Part shown: piece by piece, positions 24,558-33,248 of the stretch
Layout: each line of letters begins with the position of its first letter
How positions within the stretch are numbered: position 1 is the first letter of the stretch
Source of the DNA: Chryseobacterium sp. Leaf405
GTDB lineage: Bacteria > Bacteroidota > Bacteroidia > Flavobacteriales > Weeksellaceae
Assembly: GCF_001425355.1 (NCBI RefSeq)
Contig: NZ_LMQN01000009.1
Span: 1-41,215 of the forward strand
Direction: 5' to 3'
Length of the DNA: 41,215 bases
Position numbers and translations under genes: made by a program
Notes under the pieces: model-generated
Database searches by the model: none
What the model was told of the DNA's origin: nothing
The model's input: only the letters and a program-made list of their open reading frames with translations

Positions 24558-25784
24558 ATGAAGTTAGAAAAATCAAATTTAAAAGATAACACAACTATAC
24601 AAATCAGCGGTTCGAAAAGTATTTCGAATCGTTTGTTGATTTTAGAAAGTCTGTTCAAAAACATACAAATTGGAAATTTATCCAATTCTCAGGATACGCA
24701 ATTACTAAAAAAAGCACTTTCAGAAGACACTGAAACCGTTGATATTCATCACGCAGGAACAGCTATGCGTTTTTTGACTTCTTATTATTCTATCCAGGAT
24801 GGAAAAACAACCATTTTGACGGGTTCGAAAAGAATGAAAGAAAGACCGATTAAAAATCTGGTGACGGCTTTACAAAATCTTGGCGTAGAAATCGAATATC
24901 TTGAAAATGAAGGTTTTCCGCCATTAAAAATTAAAGGAAGAAAAATCACCGAAACCAAAGTGGATGTTCCGGCAAACATTTCAAGCCAGTTCATCACTTC
25001 TCTCCTATTAATTGCTGGAAAACTGGAGAATGGCTTGGAAATAAATTTGGTTGGTGAAATAACTTCAAGGTCTTATATTGAGATGACTTTGAATATTTTA
25101 ACCAAATTCGGAATTCAAAATAGTTTCATCGGAAATACAATTAAAGTTGAAAAATTTGAAGTAAATGTTCACTCGCCAATTGTGAATTATGAAGTAGAAA
25201 GCGATTGGAGCTCTGCATCCTATTTTTACTCTTTCGCAGCCTTAGGAAGAAAAACAATTCATCTGAAAAGCTTTTATAAAGAATCAACACAGGGAGATTC
25301 TGCGATTGCAAAAATTTATGAGACGTTTTTTGGAATTAAAACCATTTTTACGGAAAACGAACATCAATTGACGCTTCAACCGGATCCGCATTTCCAGTCT
25401 CCTGAAAAGATTGTGCTGGATATGAATAATTGTCCAGACATTGCCCAAACGCTTTGCGTGACAGCGGCGGCTTTGAGAATTCCATTTGAAATTTCGGGGT
25501 TGGGAACGTTACGGGTAAAAGAAACCGACAGATTATTAGCTTTACATAATGAACTGAAAAAATTGGGAACAGAAACTGAATTTACGGATTTAACGATCAA
25601 GTCAATCAGTTTTGGTGAACCACAGGAAAATATTTCCATTCGAACCTATCAGGATCACAGAATGGCAATGAGTTTTGCACCATTTTGCTTGATCAAGGAA
25701 TTAAATATTGAAGAAGAAGATGTTGTGGAAAAATCTTATCCGATGTTTTGGGAAGATTTAAAAATTATTTTAACTAAAAACTAA
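24558..25784 (+). CDS. aroA: 3-phosphoshikimate 1-carboxyvinyltransferase (EPSP synthase)
   Basis: This 408-aa shikimate-pathway enzyme joins shikimate-3-phosphate and phosphoenolpyruvate to form EPSP, leading to chorismate and aromatic amino acids. Signatures are SGSKSISNRLLIL (Lys20, Arg25), HAGTAMRFLTSYYS (residues 65-78), the Arg-rich loop GSKRMKERPI, an SSQFITSLLL substrate loop, KETDRLLALHNEL and QDHRMAMSFAPF near the end. Length is at the short end of the family, as usual in Bacteroidota. It is preceded by a 72-nt gap with inverted repeats and overlaps the next gene by one base (TAATG). Confidence 0.95.
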   Translation: MKLEKSNLKDNTTIQISGSKSISNRLLILESLFKNIQIGNLSNSQDTQLLKKALSEDTETVDIHHAGTAMRFLTSYYSIQDGKTTILTGSKRMKERPIKNLVTALQNLGVEIEYLENEGFPPLKIKGRKITETKVDVPANISSQFITSLLLIAGKLENGLEINLVGEITSRSYIEMTLNILTKFGIQNSFIGNTIKVEKFEVNVHSPIVNYEVESDWSSASYFYSFAALGRKTIHLKSFYKESTQGDSAIAKIYETFFGIKTIFTENEHQLTLQPDPHFQSPEKIVLDMNNCPDIAQTLCVTAAALRIPFEISGLGTLRVKETDRLLALHNELKKLGTETEFTDLTIKSISFGEPQENISIRTYQDHRMAMSFAPFCLIKELNIEEEDVVEKSYPMFWEDLKIILTKN

Positions 25785-26581
25785 TGAGTACAAAAACTAT
25801 AATCATCACAGGAACCTCATCAGGAATCGGTTTCGTGTTAGCAGAATATTTCGGAAAGAAAGGTCATAAAGTCTATGGCTTAAGCAGAAAACATACCGAA
25901 AGTCAGTACTTTAAATCTATTCCGACGGATGTTACGGATAATGAAGCGGTACAAAATGCCATCTCAGAAGTTCTCAAAACAGAAAACAGAATCGACGTTC
26001 TAATCAACAATGCCGGAATGGGAATGGTAGGCGCTGTAGAAGATTCCTCGAAAGAAGATATTTTAAAATTATTCAACCTGAATTTGGTTGGCGCTGTTCA
26101 GATGATGACTGCGGTAATGCCGAAAATGCGTGAAAATAAATTCGGACAGATCATCAATGTTTCCAGTATCGGAAGCGAAATGGGATTGCCTTTCCGCGGA
26201 TTTTATTCGGCCTCAAAATCAGCTTTAGACAAAGTTACCGAAGCGATGAGATATGAAGTGTATCCTTGGAATGTAAATGTTTGTTCGCTGCATTTAGGTG
26301 ATATTAAAACCAATATTGCGGAAAACAGAGTAAAAACAAAAGTTTCCCAGCCTTATAAAAATGTGTTTGATAAAGTATATGCTTTAATGAATTCTCACGT
26401 TGGCGATGGAACAGAACCGTTGGAAGTTGCAGAATATATAGACCAACTTTTAACTAAAAATAAATGGAAAGCTCATTATTATTTTGGTAAATTCGGGCAG
26501 AAAATCGGAGTTCCTCTGAAATGGATTCTTCCGCAGGGAACTTACGAGAATTTGATGAAGAAATATAATAAACTGACTTAG
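25784..26581 (+). CDS. Short-chain dehydrogenase/reductase
   Basis: This 265-aa classical SDR has the NAD(P)-binding TGTSSGIG motif at residues 9-16, NNAG at 75-78, a catalytic Ser in INVSSIG (~127-128) and the YSASK catalytic pair Tyr141/Lys145. A basic residue after the second strand (GLSRKHTES) favours NADPH. The C terminus (KWKAHYYFGKFGQKIGVPLK) is of the type found in SDRs that act on lipids or sterol-like substrates. The substrate cannot be named. It is translationally coupled to aroA by a one-base overlap. Confidence 0.88.
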   Translation: MSTKTIIITGTSSGIGFVLAEYFGKKGHKVYGLSRKHTESQYFKSIPTDVTDNEAVQNAISEVLKTENRIDVLINNAGMGMVGAVEDSSKEDILKLFNLNLVGAVQMMTAVMPKMRENKFGQIINVSSIGSEMGLPFRGFYSASKSALDKVTEAMRYEVYPWNVNVCSLHLGDIKTNIAENRVKTKVSQPYKNVFDKVYALMNSHVGDGTEPLEVAEYIDQLLTKNKWKAHYYFGKFGQKIGVPLKWILPQGTYENLMKKYNKLT

Positions 26582-26633
26582 TTTCAGTTAAACTTATTAA
26601 GTTTTTTATTTTATTAAAAATAAAACAGCACTT

Positions 26634-26700
26634 TTGTCATTCCGTAGGAATCTCAGCAAAGAGTTTTCCTTTAATAGTCCAGATTCCTACGGAATGACAA
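26634..26700. repeat. 20-bp perfect inverted repeat element
   Basis: The left arm TTGTCATTCCGTAGGAATCT (26634-26653) is perfectly complementary to 26681-26700 across a 27-nt loop (CAGCAAAGAGTTTTCC...). It resembles palindromic intergenic repeats scattered in flavobacterial genomes and could also terminate the aroA operon. Nothing else is seen in 26582-26731. Confidence 0.85.
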
Positions 26701-26731
26701 TAGCAAGATTATCAAACTCTTATTTATATAG

Positions 26732-28336
26732 TTGAAATTATTTCTGAAAATATTTTTTGTACTGTTTTGCGTTTTTGTACAAGCGCAGAAGAAACATTAT
26801 TTCCTTATCGATTCAGAAACGAAGGTCAAAAAAAAGGTAAAAGATTCCACTTCTGCGGTTAAATTTCTGGATTCTCTGGCTCAGAATAATTACTTTTTCA
26901 CCCAATTAAAAGACGTAAAAATAAAAGGCGACAGTACGGAAATCATTTACGACAAAGGAAAAAATTTTAACGAAACGTATGTAAGCCTAAGTGACTCTAT
27001 TTCACATAAAACTAAAATTCAGAAAGAATTTTTTACCAAAAATTTAGATTCAACAAAGAAAAGTATTAATAAAAAATATATTGATGATGGTTTTGCGTTC
27101 AGCAGATTAAAATCTAGATACAAAGGTCAGAAAAACGGTTATCCCGTTGTAGAGCTCGACATTAACAAAAACGATAAAAGGACAATTGACGGTTTTGTGG
27201 TGAAAGGTTATACCAGCGTTCCCAAAAGGTTTATAAAAAATCTTGAAAAAGAATTCAAAGGAAAAACGTATGACGACAAAAATTTAATTGCCATTAATAA
27301 AAGTTTTCAGGGACATCAGTTTATTTCTTTAGAGCGCCAGCCACAAACGTTATTCACAAAAGACTCCACGCAGATTTATCTGTTCATGGAAAAGAAAAAA
27401 ACGAATACCTTCGACGGAGTAATCGGTTTTGGAAATGATAAAACAGATAAATTTACCTTAAACGGAACGCTAAACGTAAATTTTAGAAATATGTTTAATG
27501 GTTTTGAAACCGTTAATTTATACTGGCAAAGAAACCCGGACAAAGGGCAGAATTTTGACCTTCAGACAGACATTCCTTATCTTTTTAAATCGAATGTAGG
27601 TCTAAATATGAAAGTAAATATTTTTAGACAGGATTCTACTTTTGCCAATGTAAAGGCACTTCCGGCATTATATTATCACCTGAATGCCCGAAACAAATTG
27701 GGGCTGAGAGGAACTTTTGAAAGCTCAAGCATCATCGACACGCTGTACGTTCAAGGGAAAGATTACAACAAAAAAGGAATCGGAGTTTGGTTTGAAATGG
27801 TAGAACCTACCGATATCGATCTGTTTCTCTACAAAACAAGAATCAGTGCCGGGTACGATTACCTGACGACAACGTACACAAAAGACAATATAAAAGCTCC
27901 GCAGAACCAGTTTTACTTTTTTGGAGAACATAATTATCATATCAACGGCAATCACTTTCTCAATATAAAAGCTGAAGGGGCGATGATGGACTCTAAAGTC
28001 GATTTTTCTGCCAATGAATTGTATCGTTTCGGAGGCTGGAATTCCATGCGGGGCTTCAATGAAAGCTCGCTCGCAGGCGATTTTTATTATTATGGAGGGC
28101 TGGAATATCGTTATCTCGTGGGAAGTCAGGCGTTTTTTGATGTCTTCGGACAGTACGGTCAGCTCAACAACAAATCATTGAATGTGAAGCCCAAACTCTA
28201 CAGTGTCGGGCTCGGCTTTAATTTCTTTATTCCGATCGGTTTGATGAGTTTCCAGCTTTCGAACGGTAATGAATTTGGAAATCCTTTTAAGTTTAATGAT
28301 ATAAAAATTCACTGGGGAATTCTGAGTAGATTCTAA
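26732..28336 (+). CDS. Omp85/BamA-like outer-membrane beta-barrel protein
   Basis: This 534-aa protein starts at TTG 26732, and its signal peptide MKLFLKIFFVLFCVFVQAQ begins at that codon with no better ATG upstream. Residues ~130-230 look like a POTRA-type segment (IDGFVVKGYTSVPKRFIKNL, YDDKNLIAINKSFQ). The rest is a 16-strand-like barrel (FDGVIGFGNDKTDKFTLNGT, VNLYWQRNPDKG, closing WGILSRF). GGWNSMRGFNESS, with MRGF at 439-442, corresponds to the (V/I)RGF loop-6 motif of Omp85 proteins. It is shorter than BamA (one to two POTRA domains), so more like a TamA/TpsB-like or Bacteroidota-specific accessory member. The substrate is unknown. Confidence 0.75.
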   Translation: MKLFLKIFFVLFCVFVQAQKKHYFLIDSETKVKKKVKDSTSAVKFLDSLAQNNYFFTQLKDVKIKGDSTEIIYDKGKNFNETYVSLSDSISHKTKIQKEFFTKNLDSTKKSINKKYIDDGFAFSRLKSRYKGQKNGYPVVELDINKNDKRTIDGFVVKGYTSVPKRFIKNLEKEFKGKTYDDKNLIAINKSFQGHQFISLERQPQTLFTKDSTQIYLFMEKKKTNTFDGVIGFGNDKTDKFTLNGTLNVNFRNMFNGFETVNLYWQRNPDKGQNFDLQTDIPYLFKSNVGLNMKVNIFRQDSTFANVKALPALYYHLNARNKLGLRGTFESSSIIDTLYVQGKDYNKKGIGVWFEMVEPTDIDLFLYKTRISAGYDYLTTTYTKDNIKAPQNQFYFFGEHNYHINGNHFLNIKAEGAMMDSKVDFSANELYRFGGWNSMRGFNESSLAGDFYYYGGLEYRYLVGSQAFFDVFGQYGQLNNKSLNVKPKLYSVGLGFNFFIPIGLMSFQLSNGNEFGNPFKFNDIKIHWGILSRF

Positions 28337-28503
28337 CATCAAAGTATCATTAATCCTATATAATAATATATTTAAAAAACTGAAAATTCGTGAATCTGTC
28401 ACATTTTTCATGTTTATAATTGTATTAATTTTTCCTATTGTCTCATATTGAAATCATATTTTTATCGTAATACCCCATTAAAATTCCGGTAACAGTACCT
28501 CGC

Positions 28504-28511
28504 TAAATTTG
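28504..28511 (+). promoter_or_regulatory. -7 promoter box of the SusC/SusD operon
   Basis: TAAATTTG matches TAnnTTTG exactly, but the upstream region offers only a weak -33 (TTCC). It covers the TTG at 28509 that could otherwise be taken as a start, so ATG 28524 is preferred as the initiation codon. No other gene is seen in 28337-28503. Confidence 0.45.
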
Positions 28512-28523
28512 CTTTCAAAAAAA

Positions 28524-31500
28524 ATGAAGAAGACTTTAGCTACTTTTGCAGTTCTGTTACTTCCCTTCTATCTCACCGCCCAAGAAATTAATATTTCAGG
28601 AAATGTAAAATCCGAAAACGGCGGTAGTGTGTCAGGTGTAAATGTCACCGACAAAAATACAGGAAAGACCGCCATCACTGATGAAAACGGTAATTTTTCC
28701 ATTTCAGCCAATCCAAAAGATATCCTTGAGTTTTTCTCACCTGAATTTTCTTCTTACACGATTGAAGTTTCAAACAGAAGAAATTATTCTGTTGTTTTGA
28801 AAAAAGTAAACGAAAAACAAATCGAAGGTGTTGTTATCACTGCTTTAGGTATTGCCAAGAAAAAAGAAAAAATCGGATATTCTACTCAGGAAGTCAGTAC
28901 AAAACAATTTGAAACGATTACCACACCAAGTATCGGAAACTTATTCTCTGGGCAGGTTGCCGGTCTTAATGTTTCAAACCCAACAGGAATGCAACAGGCT
29001 CCGGAATTTACTTTAAGAGGAAATTCAAATTTAGTTTTCGTTATCGATGGAGTTATCGTTGAAAAAACGGTTTTCCAAAATTTAGATCCGAATAATATCG
29101 ATAATATTAACGTATTGAAAGGGGCAACAGCTTCTGCTCTCTACGGTTCGAGAGGTCGGTACGGAGCCGTTTTAATCACCACAAAAAGTGCAAAAAAGAA
29201 AGGCTTTACCGTTGAATTTTCTCAAAATACAATGGTGACAGCCGGATTTACCAACCTTCCAAAAACACAGACCGAATACGGAAACGGCTCGCACGGAAAA
29301 TATGAATTCTGGGACGGAGCCGACGGTGGTGTAAACGATGGAGATATGATTTGGGGACCAAAATTTGTTCCCGGTTTAAAAATCGCTCAATGGAACAGTC
29401 CGATTAGGGATAAAGTTACCGGACAGGTCATTCCCTGGTATGGCGGAGTTTCGGGAAGTCAGTACAACGACAAATCTAGATATGAAAGAGTTCCGATTGA
29501 CTGGCAATATCACGATAATCTGGATACTTTTCTGAAACCTGCGGTAATAAACAATAACAATTTTGCCATCAGTTATAAAAACAATAAAGACGTTTACAGA
29601 CTTTCGGGGAATTTTATGAATTATGACGACAGAGTTCCCAATTCATACTTACAACGTTATGGTATCAATTTCTCATCTGAAAATCATATCAGTGATAAAT
29701 TAATTTTTGATACTAAGTTTAATTTCAACCAGACTTTTACTCCAAATATTCCAAATTACGATTATAATCCAAGCGGTCATATGTACACCATTTTGATCTG
29801 GATGGGCGGTGATGTTGATGGAAAAGATCTTAAAAACCATATGTGGATTCCCGGACAACAGGGAACAGCACAGGCAAACTGGAACTACGCTTGGTATAAC
29901 AATCCTTGGTTTGGTGCTGAGTATTACAAAAATAAAAACAGAACTGATGTCATCAATGCGCAAACCGGTCTGGAATATAAAGCTACCAACGATTTCTCGG
30001 TAAAAGGAAAAATTTCATTGGTTGAAAATCATAATAAACAGGAAATTTTAAGTCCATATTCTTATTTCAATTACAGTGCGCCGAGAAGTGGTGGTTATAT
30101 TTTGAATGATACCAAAACATGGAATCTCAATTATGATGTCTTAGCAACTTATAAAAAGAAAATTTCTGAAAACTTTGATTTTGCCATCAACGCGGGAGGT
30201 TCAGCCTTTTATTATAAAAACGATGTTGATAATGCTTCAACCGACGGTCTGAAAGTTCCTGAATTATACACCTTAGACAATTCGGTAGGAGCTGTAAAAT
30301 ATTATGATTATTTAAAAGAAAAATTAATCTACAGTGCTTATACAACAATCGACGTTGGCTTATACAACGCATTCTTCCTTAACGTTTCAGGACGTAACGA
30401 CTGGTCTTCCACACTTCCAAAAGCCAACAGATCGTACTTCTACCCTTCTGCTTCATTAAGTGCTGTTGTTTCAAATTTGGTTAAAATGCCTGAGTCGATC
30501 AGCCTGTTAAAATTATCCGCTTCCTGGGCAAAAGTAGCGTATGATTTTCAACCTTATTCTATCAGAAATTATTATGTAAACAATAACGGAATTACTTTCA
30601 ATGGAAATCCAACCTATTACTATCCAACGACTTTAAATGTTGAAAACACATTGAAACCCGAACAGACAAAATCGTATGAATTAGGTTTAAGTGCGGGATT
30701 ATTTAACAACAGAATCACTTTTGATGCGACCTATTTCAGAACGTTAGATTATAATAATATTCTTCAGTTCCCTACTGCACAATCCTCAGGTTTTACTTCT
30801 CAATATGTGAACGGAAACGAATATACCACGAAAGGTCTTGAGATTTCGTTGGGTTTAACGCCAGTTAAAACAGATTCTTTCACTTGGAAATCGTTAATCA
30901 ACTGGAGTACGTATGAACAGAAACTGACTTCAATCTACGCAGATATGCCGAATTATAACAATATCAAATTAGGCGAAAGAATGGACAGTTATTACGATAT
31001 AACATGGCAGAAATCTCCGGACGGAAAAGTTATTTTGGATGCTACTACCGGAATGCCGACAAGAGCTAATGCACCAACGAATTTAGGACATTTTAATCCG
31101 GACTGGACGTTTGGTTTCAACAATACCTTTAAATATAAAAAGTTTACTTTAAATATCGGAATCGATGGAAGTATCGGCGGTGTCATGAGGTCTCAGGTCG
31201 TAGAAAAAATGTGGTGGGGCGGAAAACATCCGAATTCTACAGCATACAGAGATCAGGAATATGCAAATCCGGGAACTTACTATTTTGTACCGGATGGGGT
31301 GAATTACAATGCTTCAACAGGAACTTACACACCACACACAAAAGCAATCAGTTTTCAGGATTGGGCACAGAATTATCCTTATCAGGCGAGAGTTACAGAA
31401 GATGAAAGTGAATTGTTTGCCAATGTTTTCGACAGAACTTTTGTAAAATTAAGATCTGTAATTCTAGAATATGATTTCTCTTATTTACTGAATCCAAAAG

Positions 31501-31664
31501 GTTTTGTTAAAACTTTTACGGTAAATGTTTCGGGATACAACCTTGCCATGTGGAAAAAGTCCAAAAATCTGTATTCAGATCCGGATTATAAAGTCGGAAC
31601 ATCAAATGACATTCAGGATCCTTCAAGCAGATGGATCGGAGTTGGATTCAATCTTAAATTTTAA
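28524..31664 (+). CDS. SusC/RagA-family TonB-dependent outer-membrane transporter
   Basis: This 1046-aa protein has a signal peptide (MKKTLATFAVLLLPFYLTAQ), then a carboxypeptidase-like beta domain (ISGNVKSENGGSVSGVNVTD, TDENGNFSI). A plug follows (FETITTPSIGNLFSGQVAGL, FVIDGVIVEK, NINVLKGATASALYGSRG). The long barrel ends in GVGFNLKF, the aromatic C terminus of outer-membrane proteins. SusC proteins import large nutrients, driven by TonB, with the paired SusD lid encoded 24 nt downstream. No sigma/anti-sigma or glycan enzyme is adjacent, so the substrate cannot be inferred. Possibly it is linked with the phospholipase downstream. Confidence 0.94.
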   Translation: MKKTLATFAVLLLPFYLTAQEINISGNVKSENGGSVSGVNVTDKNTGKTAITDENGNFSISANPKDILEFFSPEFSSYTIEVSNRRNYSVVLKKVNEKQIEGVVITALGIAKKKEKIGYSTQEVSTKQFETITTPSIGNLFSGQVAGLNVSNPTGMQQAPEFTLRGNSNLVFVIDGVIVEKTVFQNLDPNNIDNINVLKGATASALYGSRGRYGAVLITTKSAKKKGFTVEFSQNTMVTAGFTNLPKTQTEYGNGSHGKYEFWDGADGGVNDGDMIWGPKFVPGLKIAQWNSPIRDKVTGQVIPWYGGVSGSQYNDKSRYERVPIDWQYHDNLDTFLKPAVINNNNFAISYKNNKDVYRLSGNFMNYDDRVPNSYLQRYGINFSSENHISDKLIFDTKFNFNQTFTPNIPNYDYNPSGHMYTILIWMGGDVDGKDLKNHMWIPGQQGTAQANWNYAWYNNPWFGAEYYKNKNRTDVINAQTGLEYKATNDFSVKGKISLVENHNKQEILSPYSYFNYSAPRSGGYILNDTKTWNLNYDVLATYKKKISENFDFAINAGGSAFYYKNDVDNASTDGLKVPELYTLDNSVGAVKYYDYLKEKLIYSAYTTIDVGLYNAFFLNVSGRNDWSSTLPKANRSYFYPSASLSAVVSNLVKMPESISLLKLSASWAKVAYDFQPYSIRNYYVNNNGITFNGNPTYYYPTTLNVENTLKPEQTKSYELGLSAGLFNNRITFDATYFRTLDYNNILQFPTAQSSGFTSQYVNGNEYTTKGLEISLGLTPVKTDSFTWKSLINWSTYEQKLTSIYADMPNYNNIKLGERMDSYYDITWQKSPDGKVILDATTGMPTRANAPTNLGHFNPDWTFGFNNTFKYKKFTLNIGIDGSIGGVMRSQVVEKMWWGGKHPNSTAYRDQEYANPGTYYFVPDGVNYNASTGTYTPHTKAISFQDWAQNYPYQARVTEDESELFANVFDRTFVKLRSVILEYDFSYLLNPKGFVKTFTVNVSGYNLAMWKKSKNLYSDPDYKVGTSNDIQDPSSRWIGVGFNLKF

Positions 31665-31688
31665 TTAAAATTAAAACGAAAAATCAAA

Positions 31689-33167
31689 ATGAAAAATATT
31701 TTAAAATCAATCTTTATCGTAGGATTATTTGCACTGACTTCCTGCGAATCTGATCTTGATAAAATCAACGAAAACCCAAACGATCAGGCAAGTGTAGATC
31801 CTAAGTTTTTATTAACGTACGTTTCTTCAACCGCTTTTCAGGTAAATGGTGACAATATGTACGCTTCCAGAATGCTGATCGGAACAGACGGAGAAAATAG
31901 TTATCAATATATGAAATGGGGTGACGCTTCGTTCGATACTTATACTAAAGGTCTTTTGAACACGGCAAAAATGATGCAGGAAGCAGAAAAGATCAACAAT
32001 AAAAATTACCAGGCGATCGGTAAATTTTACAGAGCGTATTATTTCTTTAATTTAAGCTTAAAATTTGGGAGCATTCCTTATTCTGAAGCCGTAAAGGGAG
32101 AATTATCATCAATCACGCAGCCAAAATACGATTCCCAGGAAGCGGTAATGGCAGGGATTTTAACAGAATTGAAAGAAGCCAACGATTTAATTAATCAAAA
32201 CGATAAAATCGAAGGCGATATTGTTTATAACGGAGATGCAACCAAATGGAAAAAATTAATCAACTCTTTCCGTTTGAAGATTTTAATTTCTCTTTCTAAA
32301 AAAACTACCGTTGGAAGTTACAATGTCGCTACAGAATTCGCATCGATTGCAGGAAACCAGACTTTAATGACATCCATTACTGACAACGGAGAACTGAAAT
32401 TTGCAGACGCAGCGGACAGCCGATATACGATGTTTAACAACAGTGGATATGGTTCGAGTTTATATATGGCGAATTATTTTATTGATTTATTTAAAGCAAG
32501 ACAGGACCCGCGCTTGTTTACTTTTGCAGCTCAGACAACCGGAGCAAAAGAAGCCGGAAAACCAATCACCGATTTTACAGCATACAACGGAGGAAATCCG
32601 ACTTCACCGTATTCTGATAATGCAGCGTTGATCACCGCAAAAAATATTTCTAAAGTCAATGATCGTTTTTACAAAGATGCAACCAATGAACCTTCATCGG
32701 TTTTAAGTTACTCTGAATTGGAATTTATTTTAGCTGAAGCTGCTGCAAGAGGCTGGATTTCCGGATCTGCGAAAACGCATTACGACAATGCAGTTAAAGC
32801 AAGTTTTACGTTTTATCAAACCTATGTTAAAAATTCAACCCAATATTTTACAGGATTTAATGTGAATAATTATCTGGCGACCCCTTTGGTTGTTTATGAT
32901 AATTCAGCAACATTACCGGCTCAGTTGGAAAAAATCATGACACAAAAATACATGACGATGTTCCATCAAGCACAATGGACTTCTTACTACGATTATCTGA
33001 GAACAGGATACCCTAATTATCCTTTACAGACGGGAGTTTCAGCACCATTCAGATTCAGATATCCACAGTCTGAGTACAATTATAACAGTGCTAATCTTCA
33101 GACTGCACTGACTTCACAATACGGAGGAAACGATAATATTAATTCTAAACCGTGGTGGTTACAGTAA
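31689..33167 (+). CDS. SusD/RagB-family nutrient-binding lipoprotein
   Basis: This 492-aa lipoprotein has signal LFALTSC (Cys19). It belongs to the SusD-like group recognised by DLDKINENPNDQASVDPKFL at the N terminus, the TPR-like helical core (YQAIGKFYRAYYFFNLSLKF, YSELEFILAEAAARGWI) and a C-terminal region common to this branch (KIMTQKYMTMFHQAQWTSYY, PFRFRYPQSEYNYN). It forms the surface lid of the SusC transporter encoded directly upstream. Operon end is marked by a terminator 25 nt downstream. Confidence 0.93.
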   Translation: MKNILKSIFIVGLFALTSCESDLDKINENPNDQASVDPKFLLTYVSSTAFQVNGDNMYASRMLIGTDGENSYQYMKWGDASFDTYTKGLLNTAKMMQEAEKINNKNYQAIGKFYRAYYFFNLSLKFGSIPYSEAVKGELSSITQPKYDSQEAVMAGILTELKEANDLINQNDKIEGDIVYNGDATKWKKLINSFRLKILISLSKKTTVGSYNVATEFASIAGNQTLMTSITDNGELKFADAADSRYTMFNNSGYGSSLYMANYFIDLFKARQDPRLFTFAAQTTGAKEAGKPITDFTAYNGGNPTSPYSDNAALITAKNISKVNDRFYKDATNEPSSVLSYSELEFILAEAAARGWISGSAKTHYDNAVKASFTFYQTYVKNSTQYFTGFNVNNYLATPLVVYDNSATLPAQLEKIMTQKYMTMFHQAQWTSYYDYLRTGYPNYPLQTGVSAPFRFRYPQSEYNYNSANLQTALTSQYGGNDNINSKPWWLQ

Positions 33168-33192
33168 AAACTTTTTAATTTTAATACTTTCA

Positions 33193-33235
33193 AAGAAATC
33201 GCAGGGAAATTCATTTATCTTGCGGTTTCTTTTTT
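33193..33235 (+). terminator. Terminator after susC/susD
   Basis: An 11-bp stem AAGAAATCGCA / TGCGGTTTCTT (one T-G pair) around a 17-nt loop runs straight into TTTTT. Confidence 0.75.
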
Positions 33236-33248
33236 ATTTCGATTGAAT

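Noticed and set aside
28509..28523. TTG start giving five extra residues on the SusC protein
   Set aside because: The TTG lies inside an exact -7 promoter box. The ATG at 28524 begins a normal signal peptide.
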